Below, piece after piece: positions 20,552 to 23,478 of a stretch of DNA of 23,478 nucleotides (positions are counted from its first letter, which is position 1; each line of letters opens with the position of its first letter). The stretch is from Pelargonium cotyledonis (taxonomy: Eukaryota > Streptophyta > Magnoliopsida > Geraniales > Geraniaceae). The translations under genes and the position numbers were made by a program. The notes beneath the pieces were generated by a model. It saw nothing but the letters and a program-made list of their open reading frames with translations, was not told the origin of the DNA and made no database searches. The stretch is taken from contig JAYMTA010000874.1 in NCBI GenBank assembly GCA_036897625.1, positions 1-23,478 of the forward strand, in the 5' to 3' direction.

Positions 20552-21196
20552 TATCTTGTAATGTCGATGAATTAATGGAATGATACAAGAGTTTGCAATT
20601 GAAGTAAATGATTGAGTACTCTTTGATTCATCTGATAAAGTCATGCTAGGATATGCATACTACCAATATATTAGCATCTAATGCTAATTTTTATTGTGTG
20701 GGAGAAATGTAATCAATCAATTTTAATATTTTGTAAACTCTAAAAGAGTTGTTGTTATACATAAAATAAAAATTTGATGAATGCTGGTAATAGATTAGAT
20801 CTTGCTCCTATTTACTGTTTATATCTTCTTGTAATAACATAGCAATTCAAAGACAGCACACTTAAGTGTTGATAGCAACAACAATTCAAACTCACCTGCT
20901 ATAACATCCATGAACATAAACTTATGCCCAATTAAAACTCACAACAACAATTGAAACACATCAATTACACTAATACATTTAAGTGTTTAAACTTGACATA
21001 AATCCAACTAGTTTGAAGTTCTGTTTATCACCAATAAAACTAATGCCCAACAAAACTTACAGTGATGTTAAAATCCAAGATATGAAACTACCTAAGTTCA
21101 AAGGTAGTGCAAAAAGTGTGCAACATACAACCACATTGTTCCATCATAAACTTATACTAATCAAATATTTAGTTTGCAAAATATCAGTCATCATAC
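20552..21196. other. AT-rich interval between the GRF gene and the minus-strand remnant
   Basis: No convincing gene. The plus-strand frame at 20983-21339 lies largely in low-complexity AT-rich sequence and shows no motif. Confidence 0.5.
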
Positions 21197-21797
21197 TCAA
21201 CTATGAGACTTCCTTAATCCAACAAGTGTGTCTAACCACTTCTTTTGGATCCTTGTTCGAACCTCGTTATGCACTTCATCAATTGACCGAGTTGCGATCC
21301 CTTGAACCGATGCCTTATAGGCCGCCCTGTTTTTTTTGAGATAGAACCACTCTTGGAGTTGGAATATTTGCAGAATCTTGTCTTCCCACATTAGTTGGTT
21401 GGCTTGAAGTTGACCTGTCAGCTCAAGCTCGGTGTGAACCCCTCCATCCTCTGCCTCTTGTTTGCAATCCTATTCCCCTTGCCCAGCCTCCTCTTGTATT
21501 TGTTATAGGTTGTTCCTCATTTTCTTGTATCATTTCAATATCTTCAACAACTTGATCAAATGGACCATAGGTTGTTCGTCCCCGGACACATCTGTAGAGT
21601 TCAATGCTCGGTGGTTGTTGATAAGTGCAAGAGGTTCAATTCCCTGTATTAAATATATGTATTGGAACTAGTTGATGAATGTAACTTGATCAAACACAGT
21701 TAACTATTAATGAATGTATACCATAATGTGTTTGTCTTTCTTAGGTCTCCCTATTGTCTTACCTGTTTGTTTTTCTTTTCCGCTACCTTGTGTCTGC
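21197..21797 (-). pseudogene. Decayed minus-strand coding remnant, possibly the C-terminal part of a MULE transposase
   Basis: On the minus strand a segment with acceptor ctcttgcag (ending 21795) encodes QTQGSGKEKQTGKTIGRPKK, a basic AT-hook-like tail, before a possible donor at 21722. A second acceptor-like site near 21646 precedes a frame with STDVSGDEQP that soon stops. A third frame down to 21197 encodes a Gln/Lys-rich helical stretch (KNRAAYKASVQGIATRSIDE). Frames change and stops intervene, so it is broken. GRPKK tails are common at the C-terminus of plant Mutator-like transposases, but that is the only support for the family call. Confidence 0.35.
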
Positions 21798-21878
21798 AAG
21801 AGTATAGTTTATTATGCCAAATATTAGTTCAAACACCCAGGTTATGAAAGACAAGTTAAAACTAATAATATTATACCA

Positions 21879-22110
21879 AAGGGATAAAGGTTTTTTTGGT
21901 ACCCAAACTTTGGCCGAATACCCAATTTGGTACGTAAACTTTTATTGTGCCCAATTTACTACCCAGACTATTATTTTATACCCAATTAAGTACCTACCAT
22001 TCGATTCTGTCAATGTCACCGTTAATTGCTAATCTGGCATGTTGAGTTGGACGGTTTGTACATGTGGCATACACGTGGCGTACATGTCGCAAACTGATAT
22101 TTTTAGATAA
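21879..22110 (+). mobile_element. Second Mutator-like terminal region
   Basis: From gggataaaggtttttttggt the sequence runs through repeated phrases (tacccaaactttgg, acccaatttggtac, acccaattaagtac). It then passes a segment rich in acgtggc-like motifs (catgtggcatacacgtggcg). This is the familiar look of plant MULE-type ends, again in left-hand orientation. No opposite end is seen before the gypsy element at 22638, which may have truncated it. Confidence 0.5.
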
Positions 22111-22637
22111 TTTTTGTTATTTAATATTTAATTCAAAATAAAATTCGAAATAAAAATAAAAATATCTCTCTCCTCCCTCTCTTCCTGTCTCTGTCTATGC
22201 AATCCATTTCAGCGAACTCCTATTCTCATGTTTATGCTTCATCGTTGAGGCCTACACACTGATCGGTTTTGATTTGGACAGCCTCTCCATCTCTTCCTAT
22301 ATCGGCTGTTTGATTTTGAAGAAACCGAGAGGAAGAGAAAGATGAGTTTTAGCATGATTTCACTAACCCACAACCAAAATCCCCATCTGGGTTTTTACTT
22401 TCAAACCCTAATTTTTGCGTCTAATACTTGTGATTGTACCTTTGGCTTAGCTCTTTATCTGAGTTCAGTTGAGAAAGAGGAAGAGAGAGCAAGAGTCATG
22501 ATGACATCAAAACATACTCAGAAGAGAAAAATTTAGAATTTTAGAAGAATGGAAGAGATTTATTTGGAGGCTGATCTCACATTCCAAAAACAACTAAAGA
22601 AAAATAAATAGTAAGAACCCATAATCCAGTAATGCTC
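22111..22637 (+). other. Interior or flank of the second Mutator-like element
   Basis: AT-rich sequence, then a pyrimidine-rich leader-like stretch (22165-22195) and the 64-codon frame 22342-22536. That frame has no recognised motif and low complexity toward its end. I see no supportable gene. Confidence 0.4.
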
Positions 22638-23008
22638 TGATACAGTGCAGTTTTATTTCTAGTTCTTGTTGCTGAAGTTAGTTAGTTATTTGAACTGTTT
22701 TATGATTTGGGCTTGTTTAAATTGAATTGTGATTTCATCTTATTCAAGGGTTGGCCCAGCCCAATATCTAGTTGCTTGTTTGGCTGCTTGACAGCTACAG
22801 ATAAGACAAAGGTTGGTAGGAGATATTTATGATGGGACATCCCTTTATAATCTTTATCCCATGATTGAATGAATTAATTCCTCTCATCCTGAATTCTCTT
22901 TTCTCCCTACCTTTCTGTATCATTCTATATTCCTTATTCCGCATTCTTTCCTCTCTCTTCTTCCCCAAAAAGTTCATTCTTTTCCTGGAAATCTTTAAGT
23001 TCTTATCA
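22638..23008 (+). mobile_element. Probable 5' LTR of a Ty3/gypsy element (371 bp)
   Basis: The segment starts TGATA and ends TATCA, a perfect 5-bp terminal inversion with TG...CA. It is directly followed by a primer-binding-site-like sequence and a gag frame. A TATA-like tttataa lies at 22844-22850. The left limit rests on the terminal inversion only, since the 3' LTR is outside the window. The flanking gctctgatac complicates it (see findings). Confidence 0.6.
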
Positions 23009-23009
23009 A

Positions 23010-23021
23010 AGGTGTCAGAGC
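23010..23021 (+). other. Primer binding site (initiator tRNA-Met type)
   Basis: aggtgtcagagc matches TGGTATCAGAGC, the plant initiator Met-tRNA primer site, at 10 of 12 positions. It sits one base after the LTR end and 13 bases before the gag start codon. Confidence 0.7.
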
Positions 23022-23034
23022 TATCGTTCTAGGC

Positions 23035-23478
23035 ATGGCAGGAAATACTAATCTAGCCACTGCTAAATTGCAGGAAGAAATGGCGATGTCCAAGAAGGAG
23101 ATCTCAGACCTCAAACTGCAAGTGCAAGCTGTGAGTAATGGAATGAAAAGGATGCAGATTGATATCAACAACAACTCAGAGATTACCAACACCAACTCAG
23201 AAATGATGAAAGCTTATAAGGAAAAGAACAACTCAGATATTGATGATATCAAACAGCTTTTGAGGGAGCTCAAAGGTAACCCTAACCCCCTATTGCTCCT
23301 ACAATTGCTCATGTGGGTAGTCATCAAGCTAGTTCTGCTATAGTTTCTGTCGCTAGAGGAAGTAGATCTGAGGTTGGTTATTCAAAGAGAGAGAGGCCCA
23401 AATTTGATGGAACAGATTTCTTAGGGTGGAAACTCCAATTTGAGCAATATTGTTTTGCCTCTAGGATCTCTGATGTAG
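23035..23478 (+). pseudogene. N-terminal part of a gypsy-type gag, frameshifted, cut by the window end
   Basis: Gag forms the retrotransposon particle. ATG at 23035 opens a frame with a Lys/Glu-rich coiled coil (ISDLKLQVQAVSNGMKRMQ). At the five-C run 23286-23290 the frame runs into a Leu-rich, non-gag sequence ending at 23343. A different frame from about 23292 to the window end carries the gag core motif PKFDGTDFLGWKLQFEQY, typical of plant gypsy gag. A single indel in the C run explains this, so this copy or this read is frameshifted. The CCHC knuckle, protease and pol are beyond the window. Confidence 0.8.

Noticed and set aside
20983..21339. 118-codon plus-strand frame
   Set aside because: AT-rich with no motif and overlapping the minus-strand remnant; composition does not look like a protein gene.
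22342..22536. 64-codon frame after the second MULE-like end
   Set aside because: No recognisable domain, low-complexity C-terminus and no supporting splice pattern.

Overview
This is a nuclear genome segment from a flowering plant, most likely a eudicot. Three split genes have GT-AG introns with plant-like AT-rich sequence. The proteins are plant-type (an autophagy E2 enzyme, a short organellar PPR protein, a conserved plant protein of unknown role). The gaps hold typical plant transposons: copia and gypsy retrotransposons, Stowaway MITEs, a hAT-type element and Mutator-like ends. I see nothing bacterial or viral, and no rRNA, tRNA or CRISPR.

Layout. 1-1285 is the 3' end of a decayed copia element running into its 3' LTR. 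1664-6554 (+) is an intact eight-exon gene for a 295-residue protein whose family I recognise only as plant-conserved and unnamed; two introns carry Stowaway-like MITEs. 7575-12624 (-) is a six-exon gene for a short PPR protein, convergent with the first gene. Its 2.7-kb third intron is filled by repeats: an unclassified, possibly LTR-derived block with 31-bp tandem repeats, with a 773-bp hAT-type element (imperfect 8-bp target duplication) nested in it. 12913-18758 (+) is a complete nine-exon ATG3 gene (314 codons, catalytic Cys259), head-to-head with the PPR gene across only 288 bp. From about 19640 on the sequence is transposon territory: a Mutator-like terminal region followed by a frameshifted GRF zinc-finger gene, a decayed minus-strand coding remnant facing it, a second Mutator-like terminal region, and finally a gypsy-type element (LTR, primer binding site, start of a frameshifted gag) that leaves the window.

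How the parts relate. ATG3 loads ATG8 onto phosphatidylethanolamine during autophagosome formation. The PPR gene shares its promoter interval, with paired site II (TGGGCT) motifs, so co-expression is plausible but unproven. The unknown gene starts 378 bp downstream of a copia LTR. I find no wholly new system. The most useful second looks are the shared ATG3/PPR promoter, an exon-phase conflict in the PPR gene, the nested insertions in its intron, and the GRF gene with its convergent remnant. Exon boundaries were read by hand from splice sites and reading frame; family names come from memory of motifs, with no database search.
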